NCBI GenBank assembly: GCA_022457155.1
Contig: JAJGOT010000506.1
Span: 540,001 to 604,000 of the forward strand
Reading direction: 5' to 3'
From: Cladopsammia gracilis
Lineage: Eukaryota; Cnidaria; Anthozoa; Scleractinia; Dendrophylliidae
Length of the DNA: 64,000 bases
Shown here piece after piece: positions 52,501 to 64,000 of the stretch. The translations under genes and the position numbers were made by a program. Numbering within the stretch: position 1 is the stretch's first letter; each line of letters starts with the position of its first letter. The notes under the pieces were generated by a model that was not told where the DNA came from, did no database searches, and saw only the letters and a list, made by a program, of their open reading frames with translations.

Positions 52501-55500
52501 TGGATAACTGATATCAAGGACTTTGTTCTGCTGTGAAATTGTTGCGGTTCTATTGACTAACAAGAAAGAAATCTTGAGCACCTTGTTGGGCTCGTTTGGT
52601 CTCTACAAACTTACGCCGTAACTCTAACATTCTTTCATCTTCGCTTTTGCCCCCTTTTTTACATTGTTTTGGACATTTTAAACGTACAAGTAGAGTTCCT
52701 GTGGATTAAGCTGGAAGTCCTCCTCGGAAATATGCTGTCGTCGATTTATTCTATCCTTAATACTATTTTTATTTCAACCTTCAATATCCCAGTGGTGTCC
52801 ATCTATAATCGCTTTGTGTCTCTTTCTTTTATTTATAGCCCAGTGATTTTGTCCCTTATGGGTTATGTTAGTTGTCCTATTGTATCCTCTTTATGGTCCA
52901 CGTTTACGTAATAATGCAAGTTAAATGAAATAGGAAACATTGGGCTGATAATGTGCGTGTGATTTACAGTTGAAGTCATATTTACTAAAACTTGTTCCAT
53001 CTTTCTTTAAGCCCCCTTTTTTAGTGATTGTAGGAAGTTATATGAGGTAGCTTTGCGAACCGTTTCTCTACATCGGCATTAAAAAGCAGACAAAAAATTC
53101 AGTTGGTATAAATAACTATAGTTGTATATCTCGATATCTAAAAAGAGGTTAAGAAGCCAGGGGATTTTAATTTTTAAACGTTTCCCTTTTTGTCCTGATT
53201 ACAAGTTCCATTCAAAAACAGGATAAGTTGATAACCTTTCGCATTGTAACTTCTCAGAGAACAACGATCTGAACCTCTCTCATTGTCTTCTTCACCTGCA
53301 CTCGAAAAGTTTATCTCACTAAAGTGTGCAAGACGCTTCTTGTGCTTTTAAGTGAGAACCGCTCTAGCATTTAGACGCATTTAGAAGAACAAGAGGGATG
53401 TATATTGATGCCACTAAGGCAAAACCGGCTTCAACACACAACCACTTATCTGCTTGTTGATAAAAAGTTGCAGAGAGTTTCCGTAGGCAAGACCAAGGAC
53501 CGAGTGGGGTTAATCCACTGTACGCTATGCACTCAACAACCCTCTTGAAATTTGCACGCACGGGTAGCATATAAGAGCGTATATTTTTTTGGCTTGCTAC
53601 GAATTATAGAAAATCCTGTTTCTAACAATTGCACTTGATTTCCTTAAGAAGAGACTGTTCTTCACATCTAAGTGTCTGCAGAAAAACACCCACAAATTCG
53701 ACCTGGATTAAATATCGCTCTAACAGTTCTTTTGTGACATTCTTCATTGATAAAATTATCTCTTTTTCAATTTTTGTGTTATCTATCTACACAGCACAAG
53801 TGAGTGGTCAACAGGTTAAGACAGATATGGAAGGTGGATTACGATTTTTGAGGTGTTTTCAAGTTCAATTGTTTTGGAATGGGAAAAGGCCATGCGCTTT
53901 TTCTCCCAACCAGATTCACTAACGTGGCCATTGCTCAAAATGTGCTGCAAATAACCAAGGACACACCCACGAGTGAATGAATGCTTTATGCTAACAGATC
54001 ACGCACATAGCATGAAATCATATAGAGAGAGGTTGAGAGAGCATTTCTCGTCTTTAGATAAAACAAAGATAAGAGAAGTGAGAGAGCAAGGCGAGTTGTT
54101 AGTTTACTCGTAGAAATATTCGTTTACCTTAGTATCTTGGCCTGTAAAGATCCCAACAACTTTCACTGTTAACGTAGTTTTCAATTCCATTCAAACTTAT
54201 TACAAAAACTGATCGAGGACTAGGCAGCATGCACGCAGATCGACAGTCGGCAGATGTGCAAGAAACAAGGCGGAAGCTCAGTTTTTCTCGATTTGTTGTT
54301 GCATATCTGCACGTTTTGTTTCATGTAACAACCCTAGACAAATCTCTATTCCTCTGTTTGTTAGAAGGTTATCATAACAATGTGGCACGAGTCTAGCTCA
54401 CTCTGTTTTTAATATCGCTTTGAAAGTGCCATGTAATATTAATTAGGTATTTGGAAACAAAACTATTGATTTTGCTGTCGTATAATTTAGATATTAGAAT
54501 TCAGTGCTTTGTTGTATTAAACGAATTCTTAGTTCTCGGATAGACATGTTGTATTAAAAGAATTCTCAAATCCCAGAGCGACAGAAAACCAAAATTGACT
54601 ATATAAAGTGACAAATGAGGTACAGTGGAATCCCGATTTTTCGAATATTCGAACCAAAACTCGTTTCCCTTGAATTTGATTTCAGTCAATACCACCTTCG
54701 ATTTTTCGAACTCCCGATTTTTCGAACCAATTTCCGTTTCCCTTGGAGGTTTGAAAACTCAGAATTCCACTGAATGAATGAATCATTTATGAACTGCGGT
54801 AGAGAATATAAAGTGAAGAAATGATCCTCGTAGTTGTGTTTTTCAATTTAAGCAGTTGCAAAGAAGCCTGAAAAAAAATCATGGTTTCAACGTTAAGAAA
54901 CAATGCGTGTAAGAACTAGGCAATCCTCTATGTCCTGCGGCATTTCGCTTTCCCCACATAAGATTGTTTAGATTTTCTTACTGACAATACATCAACGTAC
55001 TGGAACTTTATTTTAAAGCGATGTTTCTTTTGTGTTACAAGATTTCATCCAATCATGAGACTCTAAAACAATGGACAAGAAAGGCTTCTAATTTTCCATG
55101 TTTCCCACATAGAATTTTTGTTGCATTGAAACTCGATTAGCTTTTACTAAAACACTTAAAGGGAATCAATTAGTTAACTAGAGAGAAATAAATGCGCTAC
55201 CTGATGAAGTGATGGTAGATTTTCTTGTTTTAACGAATGAGGTGGACGGTTTCAACAATATCACAATTAACACCTTTCTGCATTCCTTGCCGTTAGGTTC
55301 CCTAGTTCTTACAAGGACCATTACTTATAAACAGTATTATCTTATTCAGTATTCTTTAAGTCATTTTTCTTTTTCACTTATTTCACACTTGGCTTCTGTT
55401 TCTTACAAGAAGCTCGTAACTCATCATTGCATACTTATTTCGCGACAGCATGACTGGCTTGACGTAATTGTGATTCGGACTTAATTTTAATTTGCAAGTG

Positions 55501-58500
55501 CATTGATACTTGTTCTCTGCCTTTAACATGCAGTCTAATATTCGCTATATATCTGATTGTGTAGCTATAGACTTTTGTTTTGAGTTAAGCATTTATTTGC
55601 GACTCGCTTGTAGTTAAGATCAAAGCCTGCTTAAAAAAAATAATTATGTAGAGCAATTAAAAATACCACTTTTCAAAAGTGGTGCTCTTATTTCTGACCT
55701 AGACCAATAACAATTAAACATATTGAATATTACACCAGTTTAGTGAACATATTTAGTGTTTAAGTATTTAGAAAATATTCTTTTTGGGAGCAACCACTAT
55801 TACATTCCAGCTGTGTCCGCATTCTAATACGTAGTCTTTATGAAATTGAATTGGGTTTGGACGAAGATGGGTGCATGGCGATTAATAGATACATGAGGAT
55901 TTATGAAGGTTTAAAACAATAAAACATAAAACTCAGGAGCATTTTAACTCTCAGTTGTCTAACTTTTCACATGATTGTTTGGGGTATATGAATCTATTCA
56001 AGTATTCTATTTTCCTGCATGTCCATTTTCTACAGTTACAGAAATGTTTCTTCTGTATTGTATTAAGTACAGTCTTGCTTTCTCTTCAGCAGTATCCTTC
56101 AACCGGTTGTGGAGTTGTGGAGAGAGTCGTAGTTGAACGCAAAATGTTAGCGGTTTCAATCTGTTTTAATAATTTAATGGTTTAAACAACAGAACACCTG
56201 GTTTAGGCTGTATCCTTGTTTTGGTCAGTTATATTAATCGGGAATATATCATGAAAAGTAAATGAGTTACAACATTCAACTTAGGCGGGGCAATTTAAAC
56301 AAGTCTGACAAAATTTTGCGCGGCATCTGAACAATTTTTTTGGACGGAGTGCATTGTCGAACAAAAATATCTTTAAGTCGTATAATACTTTTAATCGAGG
56401 CAGGAATGTTAGTAACGAATGGCCTCTTTGTGTTGTTTATTTCTTTACTGTAAATAACGACGGACTCTACCAGGCCATGTGCACGATATATGCAATGTTT
56501 ATAGGAGCTTAAAAATGAGCTACTTAGTTATTACGTTTTACGAGTCATTGCTCGTCAATTCAAAAATCCTTTTAATTATATTGGGTGGCCTTATAGATCA
56601 TAAGTGCCAGAAAAGTGTTTTTCTTGAAAAAGTAAATGAGAACCTTTTGAATTTCTGTGAAAAAAAAAAAACAATTGTGGGCAGGGAGAAGTATATGAAA
56701 TAATTTCTGGGATGCCATATGGCAATTACATTCCGCCATAAGGAAGCAAATTTTGCAAAGATCAGTATGTTTTCTTAAGAGATAAAAGTTTCTATGAACA
56801 TAGACGAACATAGACGACGCCATTTAGCATAGAATGCTTCTTATTTATTATTAGCTCATTAGTAAATAACAGGATTGATGTTTTAGTTGAACGTCATAAA
56901 ACTTATATTAAAATGTATTGAATGTTTTCTTTGCTGTTTACCTCCAACGGAGAGTGACTTTATAAACTTGACGAAATGTTTTAAATTGTGTTTTGGAAAT
57001 ATTAACTTCAAAACAGAAATGTTCTGACCAGCAGGTTTCAAGTCATTAACTGTCAGATTTTTAATAGTATGAGGCGCATAACATCACTTGTATTTGGACT
57101 ACAAGAGTAAAATCGTTTCATAATATCTGAAAAGCCTGGTCCGGAAGAAGGAAGTTTAGTTTTTATTGAATAACCAAGGCCCTAGAAAATTCCAACAGAC
57201 TATTTTAAAAAAAGTTTGCATATCTGAACTCTGAACTCGCAAGGAAGATTGGCATATCTCGAAGTTGGCGCCCAGCCCAGGTTCAGAGAGGGATATGCGG
57301 TAAATAAGGGTGGAATTATGGATTATATAAGGAGATAAAATCACAACTTATAGCATAAGAGGATTACTAAGTGACATGTGGAATAACGACTCTATTATAT
57401 CTTAGCGCGTGCTGCTACATTCTATTGACTGTAAATTAGCTTGATTAAAAATGTACGGGTAATTTAATTTTTTATGGTTTGTTAACACTTCGACATTTTT
57501 CTTCGTTAATTGCCTGTTATTTTAATGTTTCCTTTAAATTTTTTGTACATTAAAGAAGGAACAATAAATTCCATTTCAACTAGCGACAAACTGAACTCTG
57601 ACTGGAGAAAAAGTGTAGTAAGATTCAATTCTGAGTGCACTGTGGCTCAGGTGTACAAGCATTGTACACAATTAATGAACGGGTACGATACTGGCGAAAG
57701 ACTGACTGAATGTACTGTTTGGATTACTATCTTTTTCCCTCCCAGAAGGTCGAAACTAGAAGATAATTCCAAAATTTATTTGAAAACCCAATACTTCTGC
57801 AAGAACAAACAGTACCGCAGGAAGGTGCGTTTCATATCAGTGGCCAAACTATAGGATTTCGTCTTTGAAGTGTAGAAGTTGAATCTCTTTACGGTAGCCA
57901 ATTTACCTTCTCAACTCAGTGGATAAAACCGAATTTTCATGTTATAGGATTTCATCCACAGTTCCAAACGTTGGAACTACCTTAAATTGTGTTTCTCGTA
58001 GTAAAAGGCTCAACCCATGCAACAATAACCGGCATTGTCGCCATTTTGCTGCCGCACTTGGGACTGGAATGTTTGTAAGAAATAATAATGGTTTCCTGCT
58101 AAACTATATTTAGTAATAACCAAACAAATAAATAAATTAAAAATAATATTTCCCCTTGTAAGTTCTCAAATCTACTAACCTGTATTCAAAGATTGGAATT
58201 AAAAAAATTGAAGCTTGTTAGTATTACTAAGAAGTGCTTGCCAGAAACTTCTTGGTGACATAGAAATATTTATTACACATCATTCGTTATAGTAAGAAGT
58301 CTAAAGACGGATGTTTTTCGTTTGTCTCGTATTTTATTTGTAGGTAAGTAATTAGTGCAATGTTTGTAAATAATGAGCTTTCTTTTAATGCAATAAAAGA
58401 CTATTAATGGAGCACCGAACTTGAAAAAAAATGGACACAAAATTTGCAATATTTGCAGCAGAATTTCCAAATTCGCCCTTTGATTACTTTTTATCAAAGC

Positions 58501-58989
58501 AAATGTTTGAAAATGCATCAGTCTGAATTCTGAAATATAGCATATAACATGCATCCTTGCCAATTTTTTACTGTCTAAGTGTTCATCTATAGTTTTGCCT
58601 TTTTGGACCCAGTGTATCCTTCCTCCTTCAGTGTCACTCAGTGCTTGAAGGTTTCTGTATAATCGATGTTTCTACATCTGCGCAAAATGCCCGTCCGCCC
58701 GACCTTCTCCGTCTGTAGTCGCGCCTATAAATTTAACATATTTTAATGTCATATTTGTTTCGACTTTCTCTTCCACCAAGTATTCTACGTGGGTAAAAGA
58801 GTATACCGCCATGGTTATAATTGTTTTCCAATTGCGTACATTAAATTGATTTAAGAAAAGTGACTCTAGTCTTGTTTGGGCCAACTTCGATGTATAACGT
58901 CCTTTATTTCATTCTTTTATGGTAATCCGGCTTGATATTCCTTAACATAACTCCACGTCACAAGTGTCTTACTCTTGGTACTACTCTAG
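49587..58989. other. Homeobox intron, mostly unique non-coding sequence
   Basis: No coding domain or RNA gene recognised. Contains one MITE (54623-54772) and a small perfect palindrome (ccacttttcaaaagtgg, near 55666). The lower repeat density than 1-48 kb fits a developmental-gene intron that may hold enhancers; inference. Confidence 0.5.
54623..54772. mobile_element. Pogo/Tigger-like MITE
   Basis: Starts TA-CAGTGGAATCCCGATTTTT and ends ...AGAATTCCACTG. Internal repeats of cgatttttcgaa and ccgtttcccttg. 150 bp, non-coding. Confidence 0.78.
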
Positions 58990-59960
58990 GAGAGTAGTTT
59001 TAGAAGTTGTTATCACGAAATGTAAAGTACAGGTTGTTTATAAATGACTATGCATCTCTATTCATGACCTATTGTCCTTCAGCTATAATTATTGTTTTAA
59101 TTTTTTCTTTTAACATTAATTTTAAATACATATTACATTAAAAATTTCGTTTGACAATGAACTTAACTGTATGTATCTACGTTATTGTTATATTTCTAAA
59201 AATGCTTGTGTGTAATAAACCAATTTACTGGCCGCATTTATTTTTTAGTAAATTTCATTTCTGTGAGTTGTCAATTGTTCCTCAGGCGTAATTCGTAATC
59301 AGATCAATTTTCATCGAAGACATGAAAATTAAGATTTCAATTTCCCAAAAAGTGTTAACTTAATCACAATGATATTTTTCCAATTGGCGACACTTTCGTC
59401 TTGCTGCAATTGTAGAGCTACTGGATATAGTATTGCATAGCTTTTGCCGCGTAGAATTCTCTCGAATGAAATCTTTAAATATGAATGACACCGGAAGGTT
59501 GGCGAAGTTTAGAAAATTAAGTTTGTTCGGTCGTTGTCTTATGGTAGAGATGTAGTTAGGAGGTTGTTTTTAAACGTCTTTGTTTCTCAATTCATGTCCT
59601 TCAGTGTCTACGTATTGTTTTCATGTTTGATTTTGATAATAAATATATAACGTAAATTGACTTTGGCAATGAACGTTTATGTGTCTACGTTATAGCTACA
59701 GTAGCTAGCCGATAAACTGATTCACTCTATTTATTCATTTATAGTTGATATAATTTCTGTGAGTTCTGTGAGTTTTAATGTTTACAATTATTCCTCAGGC
59801 GTAATTAATCATCCTGGAAATTAAGATTTTAGGTACTCTAGTCACAATGATGTTTTGCCTTTACTCGGTTTCTTTTCCCCATACTCTGCTAAAGAGACAT
59901 GTCTTTAAAACCGATTCTCTCTCTTTTAACTTATGTAGTGTTTATTAATTATAACTTTAA

Positions 59961-60060
59961 CCCTTTCACTCCAGAGTCAGTTATGGAAACATGTAGCGTA
60001 GTTGTAACCTTTGAGTTGTCAACGAATTGCTATGGTGTGACCATCAACTCAGTGAAACTA
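59961..60060. repeat. Interspersed repeat shared with 37247-37470
   Basis: ccctttcactccagagtca, gttatggaaacatgtagcg and tgctatggtgtgaccatca match the copy at 37247 closely; this copy is shorter. Confidence 0.7.
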
Positions 60061-61185
60061 TTCGAAGTGTGACGAGGAAGCCCGAAACTAAATAAGTCTA
60101 TTTTAGCGGGTTTCTATGTGAGCTTCTTCGCCACTCGTTTAGTTTTGTTTCTCTTAATATGTATTCTTTTTTTACAATTATTTTTAGTCCTGCTTTCATC
60201 GTAGAGTTACCAGATAAATCTACTACTTTACAGTATCATCTGCGGAATTCTCTTGAATTAAATCATCGAATCATTGATGACACGAAAGGTTGGCTAATTT
60301 TCATAAAATGTAGCTTATGTGGCTGTTGACTTTCTGTGAAGCTGTTGTTAGGAGTTGTTTATAAACATATTTGCATCCCTATTTATGACCTATTGTCTTT
60401 AGCCTTACTTATTCTTTTTTAAATTATAATACATATTTCCTTTCGCAATGAACTTTTATCTGTCTACATTATAGTCATATATTCTTAGGAATGCGTGTAT
60501 AATGATGGCCTTGATTCCGGCAGTTTATTCTTAGTAGATTTCAATTCTGCGGGTTTTTAATTTTAATTCTTAATATTTACAATTGTTCCTGGGTGCATGC
60601 AATTAATAATCAGATCATTGAAGATTTCAGAATCCCTAAAATATTTACCTACAATGTAGACAAAATGATGTTCTGCCTGTACTTTTCTCTCGCTTTTGAA
60701 ACCGTCGCTTTTCTCTCGATTAACTTCTTTAGTATTGGTATTTAACCCGGGATTTAACCATTAAATTTAATATTATTTAATTTATCGCTATTCTTATTGC
60801 CCCTTTCAACTGATCCTACATTTTTATCGATTTTTTTTTATCAATACTCCATGTTGAGGAAGCCTTAAAGTACTTAATGAACGGCTTTCTCGCCCTTCTT
60901 TTAACAGTATTGTATTTCTCTATATATGTATTCTTTCTGTGACAAATGAACGTGTGAAGTCAGTTGGAATCACAGAGCTACTAGATATAAGTATTGCTTA
61001 GTTTTTCTTAATTTTTATTGTCCATAAGCCGAGCGAAGTTCTCTTGAATTAAATCATCAAATATGGATATTCACACGCAAGGTTGTCAAATCTTGTAAAA
61101 TGAAATTTGATCAGTCGGTTTGTGGCTCTTCGCCGAACTGTTGTTGTCCTTGAGCTATACCTATTCTTTCTTAAAATTTCAATAC

Positions 61186-61353
61186 AAACGAATCTCCTTA
61201 ATACGTACGGACACCAAAGGAACAAACCCACAAATTATAGAGGTAGGGATTGTTTGAATTTTGATATCTTCAGGACAAGTGAACTGTTCGTAATAGAGAG
61301 GTTTCCGTATTCTGATGGAGGTGTCGTAAGGAGAGGTTCGACTGTACTGAATA
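61186..61353. mobile_element. Possible pogo-like MITE remnant
   Basis: The right end gtaaggagaggttcgactgt is typical of such elements, and an imperfect inverted counterpart (cgaatctccttaatac) lies at 61188. Ends are degenerate, so only tentative. Confidence 0.45.
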
Positions 61354-61534
61354 AATATATTATATTTTAATTTCTTTTTAGCAATGAACTGTGTCTACAT
61401 TATATATAGTTAGTATCTTCAAAAATGTGTTATACTGATAAGCTAAATGAACTCCACTTATTTTTACTAGATTTCAATGCATTTTCATTGTGGGAATCTT
61501 ATCTTGCAAATGTGCCAGTTGCTTTCACCTTTCT

Positions 61535-61692
61535 GTAGCCTGCATAGCTGGCGGTTTTATTGCGCGCGATGCTGAATTTGCGAGCGGCGAAGCAGCGAGA
61601 AACTGCCTGCTCGGTATCGTGGGCTTTCTCGCGGCTTTGCCGCTCGCGAATTCAGTATCACGCGCAATAAAACCGCCAGCCATGCAGGCTAC
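61535..61692. mobile_element. Hairpin MITE (158 bp, ~60-bp arms)
   Basis: The left arm GTAGCCTGCATAGCTGGCGG onward and the right arm ending CCGCCAGCCATGCAGGCTAC pair over about 60 bases with few mismatches. This gives open frames on both strands that are artefacts of the palindrome. Confidence 0.9.
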
Positions 61693-61849
61693 CTTTCCGA
61701 AAATCCCAGCTGACCTCATTTCGTACCCAAAACGGCATTTTTATCCCTGCGGAAACAACATGCGTTAATTTTCCGATGTTAAATAAATATTAAAGAAATC
61801 GTCCTTATTTAACGAGGGTGACACTAAATAGTCATAAGACTAACAAACC

Positions 61850-61988
61850 TATGATTCCAGATCGAATTGGAATTTGGAAGTGTTGGTTTTTGAGGAGAGG
61901 GGAAAAAGCAAGTAGAGAACCAACAACAAACTCAACCCACATATGACGCCGGGGTCGGGAATCGAACCCGGGCCACATTGGTGAGAGT

Positions 61989-62019
<31 letters not shown>

Positions 62020-62021
62020 CC
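61850..62021 (-). mobile_element. tRNA-derived SINE
   Basis: Minus strand: GGAGCAGGGATGGTGTAGTG (A-box region) and GCCCGGGTTCGATTCCC (B box) form a tRNA-like head. It is followed by a unique body (acatatgtgggttgagttt, then gttggttctctac) ending with ccaacacttccaaattcc. This head-and-body order is characteristic of SINEs; similar copies are common in cnidarian genomes from general familiarity. Confidence 0.88.
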
Positions 62022-62430
62022 TCGAAAGTTTGAGGCAACATTTTACTTAAGAAAACGCCATTGTTTTTAATCTAATTTAAGACGAATTTTTATGACTGAG
62101 GTCTTCCGAATAGATTTTCACCGAAGCGATTCGTTCACTTGATTTACTGTTGTTCCTCGGAGGTAATTAATAATAAGGTCATTGAAATGAAGATTTCCGA
62201 GATACCCTAAAATATAAACCTAGCCGATGTTTTGTGACTTGGACCACTTTTGTCTTGCTTTAATTGTAAGGCTACTAGATATTAATAGTATTACATTGTT
62301 TTCCATAACTGTTGTTGCTCCTAAGCAATGAATGTTCGAATGAAATCATCGAATGTAGATGAAACGGAGAGTTGGAAAACCTTATAAAATAACGTTTGTT
62401 TGGTTGTTTACTTTTCGGCGTGGAGTTGCA

Positions 62431-64000
62431 TATGAGAGCTACAGAACTTTATTCACTGACAATTCTCGGATTTCAGATTTTTGCCCAAATCGCACCGTAA
62501 ATATGCAAGTTTAGTTGAGTAGAAATGTGTTAGACATGACAGAAATCTGTTAGACATTCGAAGTTAAGTGACAAAGATTGGCTCAGTTAATGAAATCAAA
62601 ATGTTTAGATCAGGCTTTTTATCGTTAACAAGCTGGCAATCTCCACTGAAACCATGAAATGTGGATCTTCTAAGATATAACTGAATAGCATGTGCTAGTG
62701 ATGGTTCACACCTGTGATCAATGTGTTTGGAAGCCATACAATTTAAATCTTTACCAACATTGCTGAGACTGTCGAAGTTTAAAAAAAAACAAAAATCCAA
62801 ATTTTATTTTGCAAACTCTTCAAATAACAAACAGCACCGTAAGAAAATACTGTTGGCATCTTTCATTTGAATTGTCACACTTAGTTTCCATCCACAGACT
62901 TAAAAATTACAACAACCTTCCACAGCATAATAAACAAAGTAATGTTCAGCAGCTTTCATTTGAATTAGGTGGCCGAAGTAAGGATTTTATCCACAGAATA
63001 AATAACTGTGCAGGTAGATAGGAAATGATAAAAGTTGGAAAATCTTAATGAAGTCACACCTCAAAACATAACGGTTTTATACTCTAACTTCAAATATATT
63101 GTCGGGCTTGTAAATTGGAGAATTTCAAACATGAAAAAGTATGGATAAAAATATGTTCCTGTATTTTAACTCTTCTTAATTGTTCTTTTTCGTCGGGATG
63201 ATTCCTTTGAATTGAAACATTCGAAGTCCAAATTGTAGTTTCGATAATAACAGTATCATAACATGCATTGCCAAATAACTGTTTATTCCCGGTTGACTTC
63301 CATAGTATTTCCACTACGCACGGACAAAGTGGCAGATCGCGTTGACTACTGAAACTCTCACAATTTCTCTCGTTGGCAGAATGTTTATAGTCATATTCCA
63401 AACAGAAAGTTTTCGAAATGCTTTTTTGAATTTTCTGTGATATTACGATTATTTCATGTTGAAAGGGACGTGAATTAGTGCACGTTATTGGATCATTCTT
63501 TTCAAGAAGGATAATCTTTTTTCAAGATTGCAAGTTTTTTATTCAAATAATTTTATAGATATTGCTAATTATGGATTTATCAAGTTATTGGATTCGCAGG
63601 TTTAGTAATCATAAAATGCAAGCACAACAAGGTCATTGCGTAATGCCAAAGCCGGCGGTTACCAATACAATCACTTTGTAATATTATTAGCTATTATTGA
63701 ATGGTAATCTTCGTCGGAAGGAAATGTTTTGATGGACGCATTGGTTGAACAGTCGTCGAAAAAGACAATATGAAAAAAAAAAATAGATTATCCTTATACA
63801 TATATATTGTTTACTGTTGTTGTTCTTGTTGTACTGATAATATTTATTTGGGAGGATGATCCAGCTCAAGTGCGTCCTCTGCTTGCAGATCTTCTGCAAA
63901 AAAGGTCATTCGGCAAGAAAGATCACGGGTGAATTAATCTTACGTGGCATTACTTGCTTGGGAACTCTATTGATTTTGCAAAAAAGAGACGTATGCATCG
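62431..64000. other. Homeobox intron end, no recognised content
   Basis: AT-rich, no domain, element end or RNA gene recognised. A donor, acceptor and WFQNRR-type exon were looked for and not found. Confidence 0.5.

Larger units (their letters stand above)
58990..62430. repeat. Degenerate macro-tandem repeat, ~0.8-kb period, about five units
   Basis: Ordered landmarks recur: tttat(a)gacctattgtc(c)tt, a caatgaac...t(g)tctacgtta block, attgttcctcaggcgtaat, gagctactagatat and gaattctctcgaatgaaatc, the last near 59453, 60246, 61036 and 62333. The last spacing is longer because 61535-61692 and 61850-62021 inserted there. Confidence 0.78.

Noticed and set aside
57510..57854. 114-codon plus-strand frame in the homeobox intron
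   Set aside because: No domain recognised, no convincing start or splice signals; kept as chance frame.
61490..61768. Open frames on both strands over 61525-61719
   Set aside because: Both arise from the arms of one hairpin element; the matching peptides on opposite strands show the palindrome, not a gene.
61832..62041. Minus-strand frame with GWCSGESTRLSPMWPGFDSR
   Set aside because: Translation of a tRNA-derived SINE, another frequent false protein.
49587..64000. Third homeobox exon
   Set aside because: No sequence coding for W-F-Q-N-R-R after an AG was found on the plus strand by eye; an automated search would be more certain.

Overview
The window is nuclear DNA from an animal, most likely an anthozoan cnidarian such as a stony coral. 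Genes are split by GT-AG introns into short exons, the base composition is AT-rich, and introns are crowded with short DNA-transposon relatives, hairpin elements, tRNA-derived elements and long G/C homopolymers. The cnidarian placement rests on domain content and general familiarity with such repeats; no search was possible.

Region 1 (1-26.5 kb, + strand) is one large gene that starts before the window. Twenty-one exons spell SRCR-SRCR-MAM-five Ig domains-transmembrane helix-tyrosine kinase-proline-rich tail: a receptor tyrosine kinase (RTK) with an unusual extracellular build. All splice phases fit, and the frame closes over 3855 coding bases only if a 10-nt microexon (15903-15912) is included. 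Ig exons 3, 4 and 5 are recent copies of one another. A 1.27 kb repeat has landed a few bases upstream of the fifth Ig exon.

Region 2 (28.9-35.4 kb, + strand) is a five-exon gene for a small basic protein of the CCDC59/TAP26 (Fyv7-like) family. Its introns hold an hAT-like element, a LINE 3' end and a palindromic element. A satellite-like array and a Mutator-type miniature element lie between regions 1 and 2.

Region 3 (36-47 kb) is mainly repeats. It includes a broken Ras-like small GTPase exon (- strand) interrupted by an element with a perfect 10-bp target duplication, and three tRNA-Leu(AAG) genes (- strand) in a tandem array whose third unit carries two inserted blocks.

Region 4 (48.9-64 kb, + strand) holds the first two coding exons of a Paired-like (aristaless/Alx-type) homeobox gene. 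The second exon stops at the classical homeodomain position 46/47 intron. The third exon is not in the window, so the remaining 14.4 kb appears to be intron; it contains a degenerate ~0.8 kb macro-repeat, a hairpin element and a tRNA-derived SINE. The genes show no functional linkage: they are a signalling receptor, a ribosome-biogenesis/nuclear factor, tRNAs and a developmental transcription factor.
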